Shown here: in pieces, positions 8,891 to 16,166 of the stretch
How positions within the stretch are numbered: position 1 is the stretch's first letter
Layout of the letters: every line of letters begins with the position of its first letter
NCBI GenBank assembly: GCA_946186665.1
Contig: CAMHOE010000005.1
Span: 1 to 64,000, forward strand
Length of the DNA: 64,000 bases
Direction of reading: 5' to 3'
Origin: an uncultured Clostridia bacterium
GTDB lineage: Bacteria > Bacillota > Clostridia > Oscillospirales > Acutalibacteraceae
The notes under the pieces: generated by a model
Seen by the model: the letters and a program-made list of their open reading frames with translations, nothing else
Told to the model about the DNA's origin: nothing
The model's database searches: none
Position numbers and translations under genes: made by a program

Positions 8891-8935
8891 CACTCTTTTT
8901 TATTCCTTTAATCGTTAGTAGTAAAACAGTAGTAA
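8891..8935. repeat. core repeat copy A (45 bp, matches 23524-23568)
   Basis: This 45-bp segment agrees with 23524-23568 at 40 of 45 positions, in the same orientation 14.6 kb away. Its second half, CGTTAGTAGTAAAACAGTAG, also recurs at 9177 (copy B). The two full-length copies bracket most of the accessory region, like attachment sites or repeat-mediated deletion joints. The surrounding gap (8819-9249) holds this copy, a phosphatase gene remnant and copy B; I see no intact gene in it. Confidence 0.8.
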
Positions 8936-8995
8936 TGTCTATGTGTAACTGAAAAGTTTTAAAATATTATGCCCCATTTCAGCGGATAGTAAATC

Positions 8996-9040
8996 TTACC
9001 CCCGACTTCTGCCGTGGCAGATGAACATTACTTTTATCAT
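8996..9040 (-). pseudogene. start of a low-molecular-weight protein-tyrosine-phosphatase gene (remnant)
   Basis: A ribosome site (GAAAGGAAA) and an ATG open a 14-residue frame, MIKVMFICHGRSRG. The first ten residues are the usual start of low-molecular-weight tyrosine phosphatases (followed in intact genes by NICRSP). The frame then stops and no later phosphatase motif is seen, so only the 5' end survives. It lies between repeat copies A and B, where a cassette gene would be expected. Confidence 0.45.
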
Positions 9041-9176
9041 AGATTTTTCCTTTCTCGAATTGCTGTAATAAGGCTAGAAAAGCCGCATTTTGCGAGGGTG
9101 TCAGGGTGGGGTAGCTGATTTGACAGAGTGGGGCGAAAATTACAATTCTTTGCAAAACGGGGCAAATTGCGGAAGT

Positions 9177-9221
9177 CGTTAGTAGTAGAATAGTAGTAAA
9201 ATTAGGGGGTTACTACTAAGG
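9177..9221. repeat. core repeat copy B
   Basis: CGTTAGTAGTA at the left pairs with TACTACTAAGG at the right as inverted ends of a 45-bp element with a G-rich centre. The same arrangement recurs at 23546-23593 (copy C) and, more degenerate, at 24561-24598 and 25947-25980. It lies just past the 3' end of the minus-strand gene pair 9250-9825. Confidence 0.75.
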
Positions 9222-9249
9222 TTTTTGATTTAGTCAGTAAAATCAGAAT

Positions 9250-9456
9250 TTAATCTTCTAACAAATGTTTTATATAATTGCTTCTGCTACCATCCCATAA
9301 ACATTTAATACATTTGCCGTTCTCAAAGATGTGATTACAATTTTTATAACCATATAAAACAGAAGCACACTCCGGACATAATTCAGACATTTTTGAAGAA
9401 TTTGCCAAGTATTCACTTCCACACTCAACACATATTTTTGTTTTTATATTCTCCAT
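9250..9456 (-). CDS. small zinc-ribbon protein
   Basis: A 68-residue protein with three CxxC-type pairs (CVECG, CPEC, CIKC) plus CNH, enough to form two small zinc ribbons. It has no other domain. An ATG with a weak upstream AGAAGGAATG opens it. It is the second gene of a two-gene minus-strand module bounded by the promoter block at 9857 and core repeat B. The function is unknown; such ribbons often accompany toxins or phage proteins. Confidence 0.6.
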   Translation of the reverse strand: MENIKTKICVECGSEYLANSSKMSELCPECASVLYGYKNCNHIFENGKCIKCLWDGSRSNYIKHLLED

Positions 9457-9483
9457 TTACATTCCTTCTAAATTCTAATTTGT

Positions 9484-9825
9484 TTAAATCGGAATTTCTT
9501 TACCATTCCATTTTACTTGAACAGCATTTTTATTATTAGTTGCCCAAACAATTACTTGTGAAACAAATCCAGGCGTGATAATTTCAGGAATTCTGAAAGG
9601 TAATAGGTATCTGTGCCAATTTCCATCAGTTTTTTGGTTTTGAAAGTATCTTCCTTTGCTTATAACATATGGAGTTTCTGTTTTGACAGGACAAGATAAA
9701 ATTAAAGATTTATCATTTGACACTATATGCAAAATATGATATGGACTATCATAATCATCTACATACCATAAGTAATTGTTCTTTCCAACTATAATCTTGC
9801 GTTTGTTCTTCGTATTTACACTCAT
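9484..9825 (-). CDS. hypothetical protein, beta-rich (113 residues)
   Basis: I do not recognise this family. The protein has a basic N-terminus (NTKNKRKIIVGKNNYLWYVD) and alternating aromatic and polar strands, with no signal peptide and no membrane segment. It is followed after 27 bases by the zinc-ribbon gene. The promoter block at 9857-9930 supplies its -10 box (TATAAT at 9859-9864 on the minus strand). It is the first gene of the module, and base composition is more AT-rich than in the flanking redox genes. Confidence 0.6.
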   Translation of the reverse strand: MSVNTKNKRKIIVGKNNYLWYVDDYDSPYHILHIVSNDKSLILSCPVKTETPYVISKGRYFQNQKTDGNWHRYLLPFRIPEIITPGFVSQVIVWATNNKNAVQVKWNGKEIPI

Positions 9826-9856
9826 AGTCTTTTCCTCGCGTAAATTCTAATTTACA

Positions 9857-9930
9857 CTATTATACCACACCCACACCGCCCACGGCTACCCTTTTCGCAT
9901 TTTAAATAAGAAAAAGCCCCGCACGAGGCT
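9857..9930 (-). promoter_or_regulatory. repeated terminator-promoter block, copy P1
   Basis: Read on the minus strand, a GC hairpin with a T run (AGCCTCGTGCGGGGCTTTTT) is followed by GCGAAAAGGGTAGCCGTGGG and a -10 box TATAAT. Two more copies lie at 24480-24560 and 25866-25946, each directly upstream of a single minus-strand gene. The block would end transcription of the preceding module and start the next. No consensus -35 hexamer is evident. Confidence 0.7.
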
Positions 9931-9937
9931 AAAGGTA

Positions 9938-9979
9938 AACACTCCCTCAGCACAAGAATAATTGTGTCAAAAGAGTGTT
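9938..9979. terminator. hairpin downstream of the toxin/immunity-like pair
   Basis: Nested stems (AACACTC 9938-9944 with 9973-9979; CACAA 9951-9955 with TTGTG 9962-9966) follow the 3' end of the minus-strand gene at 9987. The T run is on the + side, so termination on the minus strand is only moderately supported. Confidence 0.5.
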
Positions 9980-9986
9980 TTTTCAC

Positions 9987-10262
9987 TTAATCAAAATCCA
10001 ACTCGCTGCATACATCAGCAAATGTTTTGTTGTGAAACAGAGGAATAGGTGTTGTCAACAGAATCAGGAAATTTTCATGAGAAAAGAGCGAGACCCATTT
10101 ATCATTAAAGATATGGTATTTACCATAATACTCTATAATATAATACTCTTTCCCTTCATAAAAAAAGCAAGGGTCAACAGTTAAAGGCGGATCATCGCTG
10201 CGTTCCGGAAATTCATCCCAACGTTGCCATTCCTGAAATTCCTGCCAGGTCATATTATCCAT
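9987..10262 (-). CDS. putative immunity protein (91 residues)
   Basis: A small acidic protein starting MDNMTWQEFQEWQRW, with the aromatic strand YYIIEYYGKYHIFND and an acidic C-terminus. The start chosen (ATG at 10262) overlaps the end of the MGGRGSSSG gene by eight bases, a coupling typical of toxin-immunity pairs. An in-frame start at 10313 is possible but would overlap more. I do not recognise the family; the immunity role is inferred from position, size and acidity. Confidence 0.5.
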   Translation of the reverse strand: MDNMTWQEFQEWQRWDEFPERSDDPPLTVDPCFFYEGKEYYIIEYYGKYHIFNDKWVSLFSHENFLILLTTPIPLFHNKTFADVCSELDFD

Positions 10263-10668
10263 ACTTTTTCTTCCATTTGTCATAAACAGACTCCTTCCAT
10301 ATTTTCTGAACACGATCTACCATATCCCTCTCTTTATCAGTCAAGTTAGCGAACTTCTTTGCTGTATCATTTTCAGAGTGATTATATCCGTGATGAGTGT
10401 GTGGAAGAATACCTTGATGTGGCTTATCAAGATCAATTTGTTTTTTACGCTTGTTATCTGAATCGTAATAGGAAATATACTTTGGTTTTCCATCTTTTCC
10501 AAGCGTAACATACACACGACCTTTTGTCATGGTTTCCATTGGTGCAGTAGGATTGCCATATTGGTAAACTACAAACTTGATATTTCCGGAAGTGTGTAAT
10601 GATTTGTATTCAGAACCATAGTGTCTCCCTTTAACACTGATGCCACTTGAACTTCCTCTGCCTCCCAT
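10255..10668 (-). CDS. phage-type polymorphic toxin-like protein (MGGRGSSSG start)
   Basis: A 137-residue protein. Its start, MGGRGSSSGIS, is a glycine/serine motif I associate with small phage-structural and MuF-linked toxin proteins of Firmicutes. The C-terminal half has a compact domain with KPHQGILPHTHHGYNH and DKERDMVDRVQKIW; the clustered histidines could be catalytic or metal-binding, as in bacterial nuclease toxins. The ATG follows the upstream stop with no gap (TAAATG). The immunity-like gene overlaps its 3' end. Its enzymatic activity is unproven. Confidence 0.55.
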   Translation of the reverse strand: MGGRGSSSGISVKGRHYGSEYKSLHTSGNIKFVVYQYGNPTAPMETMTKGRVYVTLGKDGKPKYISYYDSDNKRKKQIDLDKPHQGILPHTHHGYNHSENDTAKKFANLTDKERDMVDRVQKIWKESVYDKWKKKYG

Positions 10669-11292
10669 TTAAACCACCGCCCTTCTGGGATACTCGTCCG
10701 GAATAATTATAATATTTCCTCTCATCTCTTTGAAAGGATTACCTACACATAATATTTTGCCCGGATTAATTCTTTCAAGCATAGCATCATAGCCGTAAAG
10801 GAATCCCTTTTTGTTGTTTTTACATCCAATCATGCCAATCGCCACATCACTTCCCTGTTCGATTGCATCAAAGCAAAAATCGAAGCTTCTTTTATCACTC
10901 CAAGATATTGTAGGAACAGCAATAAGATCTCGACTTTGCCAAAACGCACCTACCCAACGATTATGTGCTACACTTTCAAGCTGTCTCCAGATATCCATAT
11001 CAGAATATGTTGAGTAATCCGGAGTACAGAGAAAAGCATACTGTGAAAGTTTCCTTAAAGATTTTTCCGGATTGTTGTATAAAGAAGTCATCCTATAATC
11101 ATCTTCAAAACAGTGTACACCGAATTTACAATGTTCAGCAGTGTCATTCTGTTTTGTTTTAGAAAGAGGAATCATTCTTATATTGTCAATGTTCAAATTT
11201 ACTTTCTTTAACATTGGCAATTCAAATAAGCCGTTTTTCTCAAACCCTGCTCTATGAAAAAGTGGGTTCAGACGCATATCAATTGAATTCAT
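10669..11292 (-). CDS. DUF4417 protein
   Basis: A 207-residue protein with the DUF4417 signatures: GVHCFEDDYRMTSLYNNPEK, CTPDYSTYSDMDIWRQL, AFWQSRDLIAVPTISWSD and FDFCFDAIEQGSDVAIGMIG. The family occurs in Firmicutes and their phages; its biochemical role is unknown. The start is ATG 11292 behind AGAAAGGAAA. Earlier in-frame TTG codons lack a ribosome site. It abuts the toxin-like gene and shares its orientation with the Xre regulator upstream. Confidence 0.78.
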   Translation of the reverse strand: MNSIDMRLNPLFHRAGFEKNGLFELPMLKKVNLNIDNIRMIPLSKTKQNDTAEHCKFGVHCFEDDYRMTSLYNNPEKSLRKLSQYAFLCTPDYSTYSDMDIWRQLESVAHNRWVGAFWQSRDLIAVPTISWSDKRSFDFCFDAIEQGSDVAIGMIGCKNNKKGFLYGYDAMLERINPGKILCVGNPFKEMRGNIIIIPDEYPRRAVV

Positions 11293-11516
11293 AGTTTTCC
11301 TTTCTGGCATTATTAGCCTGTCAGTATTTAATTTTTTGTACAAATTGCAAATTGACAAAGAAGGAAAGCTATGTTAGTATAACAATTGCAATATGAGTTA
11401 TGTACCAACATAACTTTCCGAAGCGCATTGATTTACTGTTACCAGCAGTTTATCGATGCGTTTTTCTTTGTCATTTTAAACGGTTCATTGGAATCACCTT
11501 ACCTTTCCCTATGTCA

Positions 11517-12251
11517 TCAAATCTCTATATTATTCAATGTGTCGAGAAAATCATCGACACATTTTTTTCTTGCTTCGCCATGTCTGGACAATCTTATTTC
11601 CCATAGCTTATCTTCCAGACTCTGGATGATTTGTTCCTCTGATTTATAGTATTCATCCTTAAACTTTGTTAATATATCAGTTATCGTGTGACTGACACCT
11701 TCGTTTCCTAATTTCCATTCTCTGATCAAATCTAATGCATCAGTTGCAAAATCAAAGCCGTCATCATCTTCAGCAATTTTTGTTCTCTTCAATTTACATA
11801 CGAACTGAATAAACCTAATTTGTTCTTCGTTCATTTTCATTGATAGCTCAAATATCATATTCGAGCTAATAAACTTATCCATTACGGCTTCAATCTGTTC
11901 ATACTGTCCATCATACCGCATAACGGTATGTACTTCTTTGTAAATCCACGGAGTTGATAATTGACGAATAGCGTCGTTACTTAAATTTAATTGCTCCATG
12001 ATTGCACCAATATCCACCGTCATTGATCTGCGATCTGTCAGCCCTAATAAATAATCTGTACAAACCCCATAATACCGTGCAATCTTTATTAAGTTTGAAG
12101 AAGGACATTCCGTGACACCTTTTATATATTTCAGCAATGTAGTATATGGTATATTCATTGCTTCTGCCTGCTTGGGCACAGTTTCTCCTGACTGTTCATT
12201 AGCTTTTTCTTGTGACAGCAAATACAATCTTTCGGATAAAACATTCTTCAA
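11517..12251 (-). CDS. Xre-family phage-type repressor
   Basis: A 244-residue protein. Residues 20-75 are a Cro/C1-type helix-turn-helix (NIPYTTLLKYIKGVTECPSS, then YYGVCTDYLLGLTD). A long helical C-terminal region, probably for oligomerisation, follows. It starts with TTG at 12251 behind AGAGGTG. It is the likely repressor of the integrated element whose integrase fragment lies just upstream at 12414. The C-terminus has no Ser/Lys LexA-type protease motif that I can see. Confidence 0.8.
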   Translation of the reverse strand: MKNVLSERLYLLSQEKANEQSGETVPKQAEAMNIPYTTLLKYIKGVTECPSSNLIKIARYYGVCTDYLLGLTDRRSMTVDIGAIMEQLNLSNDAIRQLSTPWIYKEVHTVMRYDGQYEQIEAVMDKFISSNMIFELSMKMNEEQIRFIQFVCKLKRTKIAEDDDGFDFATDALDLIREWKLGNEGVSHTITDILTKFKDEYYKSEEQIIQSLEDKLWEIRLSRHGEARKKCVDDFLDTLNNIEI

Positions 12252-12269
12252 TCCCTAACACCTCTATCA

Positions 12270-12342
12270 TAAAAGTATCATATCAGGTATTTTAAATTAC
12301 CTTATCTGATTTATATTGTATCAAACACTTTTTACTTGTCAA
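12270..12342 (-). promoter_or_regulatory. Xre promoter with candidate operator palindrome
   Basis: On the minus strand TTGACA (12337-12342) and TACAAT (12315-12320) are 16 bases apart, giving a good promoter for the repressor. Downstream, around 12283-12311, ATCAGGTA and TACCTTATCTGAT form an interrupted palindrome that could be the autoregulatory operator. Confidence 0.6.
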
Positions 12343-12380
12343 CTACATTTTTAAGTTTTTTATTACAAAACAAAAAATAA

Positions 12381-12394
12381 GCCCCGCACGGGGC
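12381..12394 (-). terminator. terminator after the integrase fragment
   Basis: GCCCCG-CA-CGGGGC is a perfect short stem, and on the minus strand it is followed by TTATTTTTTG. It lies 20 bases past the integrase stop. Confidence 0.75.
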
Positions 12395-12413
12395 GAGGCT
12401 GGGAATCAAAATA

Positions 12414-12593
12414 TTAAAATGAGCTGAATAATAGCTGCTCCGGCGGTGTGTCCGGCTTTTTCTTTATTTCCTCTCTTGCGAGTTCAAGAACTTCTATCCG
12501 CCTGAGTTCATCTGCTGTATCCTCAAGTCCGAGGTGTGTATATACATTCATGGTAATGCCAATGTCGCTGTGTCCTATCAGGTATTGAAATGT
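12414..12593 (-). pseudogene. tyrosine recombinase (integrase), C-terminal fragment
   Basis: About 60 residues in one open frame end in a natural stop. They include QYLIGHSDIGITMNVYTHLG, the conserved end of phage/ICE tyrosine recombinases with the third catalytic His (GHSD) and the nucleophile Tyr (VYTH). The charged tail ends LLFSSF. Upstream sequence no longer codes for the rest of the enzyme; similarity stops near 12593, next to the terminator of the HxlR gene. It marks one end of a degraded integrated element. Confidence 0.88.
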
Positions 12594-12609
12594 ATTTCAT
12601 ATATCTGCA

Positions 12610-12645
12610 AAAACTCCGGACAGTCTCAGATCTATCCGGAGTTTT
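12610..12645 (-). terminator. terminator of the HxlR gene
   Basis: A perfect 11-bp stem, AAAACTCCGGA with TCCGGAGTTTT, lies 25 bases downstream of the HxlR regulator on the minus strand, and a T run ends it. Confidence 0.88.
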
Positions 12646-12669
12646 CATCATATCTTTGTACGGACTATG

Positions 12670-13014
12670 TTAATCTTCTGCTTTTTCACCAATAACATTT
12701 TTCTTGTAATTCGTGCCCCATACCTCCATAGCCTTTATGATCGGGCGAAGAGATTCCCCAAGCTCACTGAGAGAGTATTCCACTCTCGGCGGAACCTCTG
12801 CAAATACCGTCCGGCTGACAATACCGTCTGATTCCATGGAACGCAGACTGTCTGTAAGTACCTTCTGGCTGATACCGTCAAGATTCTTTTTCAGTTCATT
12901 AAAACGCCATGGACGCATAAGAAGATTCCGCAGTATGAGCAATTTCCATTTGCTGCCGATCAGACCTACAGTTGTTGCAACCGGACAATCGGGTAATTCG
13001 TCTTTAGTTTTCAT
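12670..13014 (-). CDS. HxlR-family transcriptional regulator
   Basis: A 114-residue winged-helix protein. The family signature is clear: CPVATTVGLIGSKWKLLILR, then RFNELKKNLDGISQKVLTDS and RVEYSLSELGESLRPII. HxlR proteins commonly sense electrophiles or redox state through the N-terminal Cys (Cys10 here). It is divergent from the ACGX precursor peptide gene at 13207 across a 190-base promoter region, so it is the prime candidate to control that locus. GGAGGTGCC precedes its ATG. Confidence 0.92.
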   Translation of the reverse strand: MKTKDELPDCPVATTVGLIGSKWKLLILRNLLMRPWRFNELKKNLDGISQKVLTDSLRSMESDGIVSRTVFAEVPPRVEYSLSELGESLRPIIKAMEVWGTNYKKNVIGEKAED

Positions 13015-13129
13015 ATGGCACCTCCATAGTATAAAAATGAATGCAACATTCTTTTTTACATTGTATCAGACAAAAGCAGAAATGTCGATAGGTTACAAAA
13101 AGGTGACTATGTAATAAAAAAGTGCGTAA

Positions 13130-13158
13130 TTGTGAAATTTGTTTCTGATCGGTATAAT
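13130..13158 (+). promoter_or_regulatory. promoter of the ACGX peptide gene
   Basis: TTGTGA (13130-13135), a 17-base spacer and TATAAT (13153-13158) precede the precursor gene by about 50 bases. The ribosome site AAAGGAGG (13190-13197) is consensus. The HxlR gene is transcribed from the same intergenic region in the opposite direction. Confidence 0.72.
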
Positions 13159-13206
13159 TGAATTGTAAGCAAATAATGCTGCAAAAATTTAAAGGAGGAC
13201 AACACT

Positions 13207-13392
13207 ATGGCATTATCAAATCTCTCTGACTGGACAGAAGGAAAGGCTGCTTCCGCTTGCGGTACAGCCTGCGGTGCAGGTGACAAACCGGAAGAAAAGC
13301 CTGCTGCTTGCGGCTCGTCCTGTGGTGCAGGCGACAAGCCCGAAGAAAAACCTGCTGCCTGCGGTTCCGCGTGCGGTGCAGGTGACAAATAA
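13207..13392 (+). CDS. ACGX-repeat RiPP precursor peptide
   Basis: A 61-residue peptide: a short leader (about 16 residues, MALSNLSDWTEGKAAS) and three tandem 17-residue units built on ACGxxCGAGDKPEEKPA. The six cysteines form three CxxxC pairs at residues 18/22, 35/39 and 52/56. This matches what RefSeq names ACGX-repeat peptides, the predicted substrate of the radical SAM/SPASM enzyme encoded 104 bases downstream. The modification is unknown; thioether or other Cys crosslinks would suit. A hairpin after the gene may raise its level over the enzymes. Confidence 0.88.
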   Translation: MALSNLSDWTEGKAASACGTACGAGDKPEEKPAACGSSCGAGDKPEEKPAACGSACGAGDK

Positions 13393-13418
13393 GATATAGT
13401 CTTGTTTGTGTGAAAGAG

Positions 13419-13450
13419 TCCTCCGGCTGTCACAGGTCGGAGGATTTTTC
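13419..13450 (+). terminator. attenuator-like terminator between precursor and maturase
   Basis: TCCTCCG (13419-13425) pairs with CGGAGGA (13438-13444) and is followed by TTTTT. A leaky terminator at this place is typical of RiPP operons and would make peptide mRNA more abundant than enzyme mRNA. Confidence 0.8.
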
Positions 13451-13496
13451 AGAAATTAGAAGCTAAACGCTTTATTATATATCGGAGGATACGGAT

Positions 13497-14555
13497 ATGA
13501 AACCATATTTTTCATTTCAGTGGCATATAACGGATGAATGTGACCAGCGGTGCAAGCATTGCTATATATACTCATCCGGCAAGCACCAATGTCTTGTCAG
13601 CATGACATGGGAGCAGATGGAGCAGACCTTCTACAACTGCCTTGATTTCTGTGAAGTCTATGGAAGAACTCCGTATTTCTACATTACCGGCGGCGACCCC
13701 ATACTTCATCCGGATTTCTGGCGGCTGCTGGAGTTACTGCATGAACGTGAAATAAAATTTACAATTCTGGGAAATCCCTTTCATCTGAACGATCAGGTGT
13801 GCAGAGAGCTGAGATGGTTTGGCTGTGAAAAGTACCAGCTTTCCCTTGACGGTCTGCGTGAAACACACGACTGGTTCAGAAAACCCGGCTCTTTCGACTG
13901 TACTCTTGAAAAGATAGGCTGCATTAACCGTGCCGGCATCCGAAGTGTTATCATGACAACCATTTCAAAGACCAACTGTATGGAAGTGCCGGGGATCATT
14001 GACACCGTTGTGGAAGCCGGAGCAAATGTATTTGCCTTTTCCCGTTACGTTCCCAGCGGCGGCGATCTTGACGCAAGCATGACGCCACAGCAGTACAGAG
14101 AGCTGCTTGCTATCTGCGACAAGAAATTCAAGGAATATGAAGCCGAAGGCTGCACTACCTACTTCAATAAAAAAGACCATCTCTGGACTCTTTACGAATA
14201 TGAAACCGGAGAATTCAAAATACCCGAAAATACAAAAGAAGGCATGATATATGGCGGCTGCAACTGCGGCAACTGTCATCTGACAATACTGCCTGACGGT
14301 ACAGTCTATGCCTGCCGCAGAGCAGCAGACAGCAAGATCGGGAATGTGTTTGAGGACAGGCTCGCCGATCTGTGGGTCACGAGCATGGAAGAATATCGTG
14401 AATATACAAAATTCAGCAAATGCTCACGATGCAAGCTGCTTGCCTGGTGCAGAGGCTGTCCGGCGGTAGCAAAGGGAACAAACGGAGATTTTTATGCAAA
14501 CGACCCTCAGTGCTGGGCGGATGAAAACGGAGAATTATTCAAAACGGAGGGATAA
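13497..14555 (+). CDS. radical SAM/SPASM peptide maturase (ACGX system)
   Basis: A 352-residue enzyme. The radical-SAM cluster motif CDQRCKHC is at residues 15-22, followed by ITGGDPILHP (SAM-binding GGE-type motif with D in place of E). The C-terminal SPASM domain carries further cluster cysteines: CNCGNCHLTILPDGTVYACR, then CSRCKLLAWCRGC and a final CW. It should install a radical-derived crosslink in the Cys-rich peptide encoded upstream. It is followed after two bases by the FMN/ferredoxin protein, a likely electron donor. Confidence 0.92.
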   Translation: MKPYFSFQWHITDECDQRCKHCYIYSSGKHQCLVSMTWEQMEQTFYNCLDFCEVYGRTPYFYITGGDPILHPDFWRLLELLHEREIKFTILGNPFHLNDQVCRELRWFGCEKYQLSLDGLRETHDWFRKPGSFDCTLEKIGCINRAGIRSVIMTTISKTNCMEVPGIIDTVVEAGANVFAFSRYVPSGGDLDASMTPQQYRELLAICDKKFKEYEAEGCTTYFNKKDHLWTLYEYETGEFKIPENTKEGMIYGGCNCGNCHLTILPDGTVYACRRAADSKIGNVFEDRLADLWVTSMEEYREYTKFSKCSRCKLLAWCRGCPAVAKGTNGDFYANDPQCWADENGELFKTEG

Positions 14556-14557
14556 TA

Positions 14558-15175
14558 ATGGATGTTGAAACTTGTCTGAAAAAATTAGGTTATGTGGGAA
14601 TACTCAACTTTGCAACCGTGGACGAGGACGGTGCTCCGCAGGTCAGAAATATCAGCGCGATACACTATGAAGGAACGGATATATACTTTCTGACTGCACG
14701 AGGAAAGTCCTTTGCAAGGCAGCTTTACCGTGACGGACGAGTGCAGATCTCAGGCTATACAAGATTCAAGGAAACTATCCGTCTTTCAGGACAAGCTTTT
14801 GAAGTGCCGCAGGATGAACAGATCAAGTGGCGTGACATTCTGTATAAGGAGCAGCCTTATCTTGAAAATGTCTATCCCGGTGAAAGCAAAAATATTGATA
14901 CCATGTTTGTTATTAAAGACTACACGATAGAGTATTTCTGTCTTTCCACAAGACCAATCACAAGGGAATACTTTGCTGTGGGAAATGCAGTTTTGAAGCC
15001 AAAGGGGTACATAATAGCGGATAAATGTATCGGCTGCGGAAAATGCACAAGAGTCTGTCCGCAGGGCGCAGTAAACAAGGGAAATCCGAAGCCCTTTGTC
15101 ATAAGACAGAACAACTGTCTGCAATGCGGAAACTGCTTTGAAAACTGTCCTGTGCAGGCGATACAGAGACTATGA
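14558..15175 (+). CDS. FMN-binding split-barrel protein fused to 2[4Fe-4S] ferredoxin
   Basis: A 205-residue protein. Residues 1-130 are a pyridoxamine-phosphate-oxidase-like flavin-binding barrel (GILNFATVDEDGAPQVRNIS; YFLTARGKSFARQL). Residues 140-200 are a bacterial ferredoxin with CIGCGKCTRVCP and CLQCGNCFENCP. It could pass electrons from flavin to the radical-SAM enzymes around it. It follows the maturase by two bases and precedes the dehydrogenase by 12. The nearest named neighbours in ACGX loci are of this type. Confidence 0.88.
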   Translation: MDVETCLKKLGYVGILNFATVDEDGAPQVRNISAIHYEGTDIYFLTARGKSFARQLYRDGRVQISGYTRFKETIRLSGQAFEVPQDEQIKWRDILYKEQPYLENVYPGESKNIDTMFVIKDYTIEYFCLSTRPITREYFAVGNAVLKPKGYIIADKCIGCGKCTRVCPQGAVNKGNPKPFVIRQNNCLQCGNCFENCPVQAIQRL

Positions 15176-15187
15176 GGGGTGCGCAAA

Positions 15188-16153
15188 ATGGAGCAGATGA
15201 TGAAAGCGGTCGTTTTAGATAAACCCACCAAGGGCGATGATGTTCTACTTTCGGATATAGCTGTACCGAAAGTAAAGCCCGGCTGGGTGCTTGTTAAAAT
15301 CAGGGCTTTCGGAATGAACCATTCCGAAGCGATACTGCGTGAATTTGAGATAAAAAACGATTATATCAATAAGCCGATCATTCCGGGTATTGAATGTGTG
15401 GGCGAAATTGCCGACCCGTCCGACAGCGTATGGAAAAAGGGGCAGAAGGTCGCTGCTCTCATGGGCGGCATGGGACGTTCATTTAACGGAAGCTATGCAG
15501 AATATGCGCTGCTGCCTGCGCATCATGTTTTTCCTGTAGAATCGGCTCTGACCTGGGAAGAAATGGCGGCAGTACCCGAAACCTATTTTACGGCATGGGG
15601 TTCGCTTTTTCAGTGTCTGCGGTTGAGTGCCGATGATGTGCTTCTTGTTCGCGGCGCGACCTGTGCATTAGGTTATGTTGCAATTCAGCTTGCAAAGGCT
15701 GTTGGATGCAGGGTTATCGGAACAACACACAAAGAAGAAAAATTGCAGCTTCTTGTAAATGCAGGCTGCGATGAATGTGTTCTTGATAACGTCAGTATCA
15801 AAGGAAAAGTCAGCGGTGTAACAAAAGCTTTGGAGCTTATCGGTATCAAGACTGTAAAAGACACAATGATGAGCGTAGAACAGGGCGGTATTGTCTGCAA
15901 TACGGGAGTACTCGGGAAGGTGTATGAATGGAATTCTTTTGACCCGATCAAGGACATTCCCAACGGTGTTTGTCTTACAGGCTTTTATAGCAATTTCCCG
16001 ACAGCAAAGATAATGCAGGATATTTTCAGCTTTATGGATGAGCATACTCTTTCTCCTCTCATTGGTGCAACCTTTGACTTTGAAAACATCCGTCAGGCTT
16101 GTATTGCCCTTGACTGCGGAAAGGTGAATGGTAAAATAGTAGTAAAGCTATGA
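15188..16153 (+). CDS. medium-chain dehydrogenase (quinone-oxidoreductase type)
   Basis: A 321-residue MDR-family protein. The N-terminal GroES-like domain has NHSEAILREF and PIIPGIECVGEI. The cofactor domain has RGATCALGYVAIQLAKAVGC, a Rossmann loop in which the usual GxGxxG is relaxed, and a later GTTHKEEK typical of NADPH use. No structural zinc cysteines are seen, as in zeta-crystallin-like enzymes. The start is ATG 15188, seven bases after GAGGGG. The substrate is unknown; the operon context suggests a redox role beside the RiPP genes. Confidence 0.85.
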   Translation: MEQMMKAVVLDKPTKGDDVLLSDIAVPKVKPGWVLVKIRAFGMNHSEAILREFEIKNDYINKPIIPGIECVGEIADPSDSVWKKGQKVAALMGGMGRSFNGSYAEYALLPAHHVFPVESALTWEEMAAVPETYFTAWGSLFQCLRLSADDVLLVRGATCALGYVAIQLAKAVGCRVIGTTHKEEKLQLLVNAGCDECVLDNVSIKGKVSGVTKALELIGIKTVKDTMMSVEQGGIVCNTGVLGKVYEWNSFDPIKDIPNGVCLTGFYSNFPTAKIMQDIFSFMDEHTLSPLIGATFDFENIRQACIALDCGKVNGKIVVKL

Positions 16154-16166
16154 CAGGGGCGATATT

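Noticed and set aside
9177..9221. Core repeats as true integron attC sites
   Set aside because: The inverted ends read CGTTAGTA...TACTAAGG and do not show RYYYAAC/GTTRRRY in the right order, and no IntI gene is present.
13107..13433. Pro/Ala-rich minus-strand frame opposite the ACGX peptide
   Set aside because: It is the antisense of the repeats in the precursor gene; it has no ribosome site, while the + strand frame has a consensus one.
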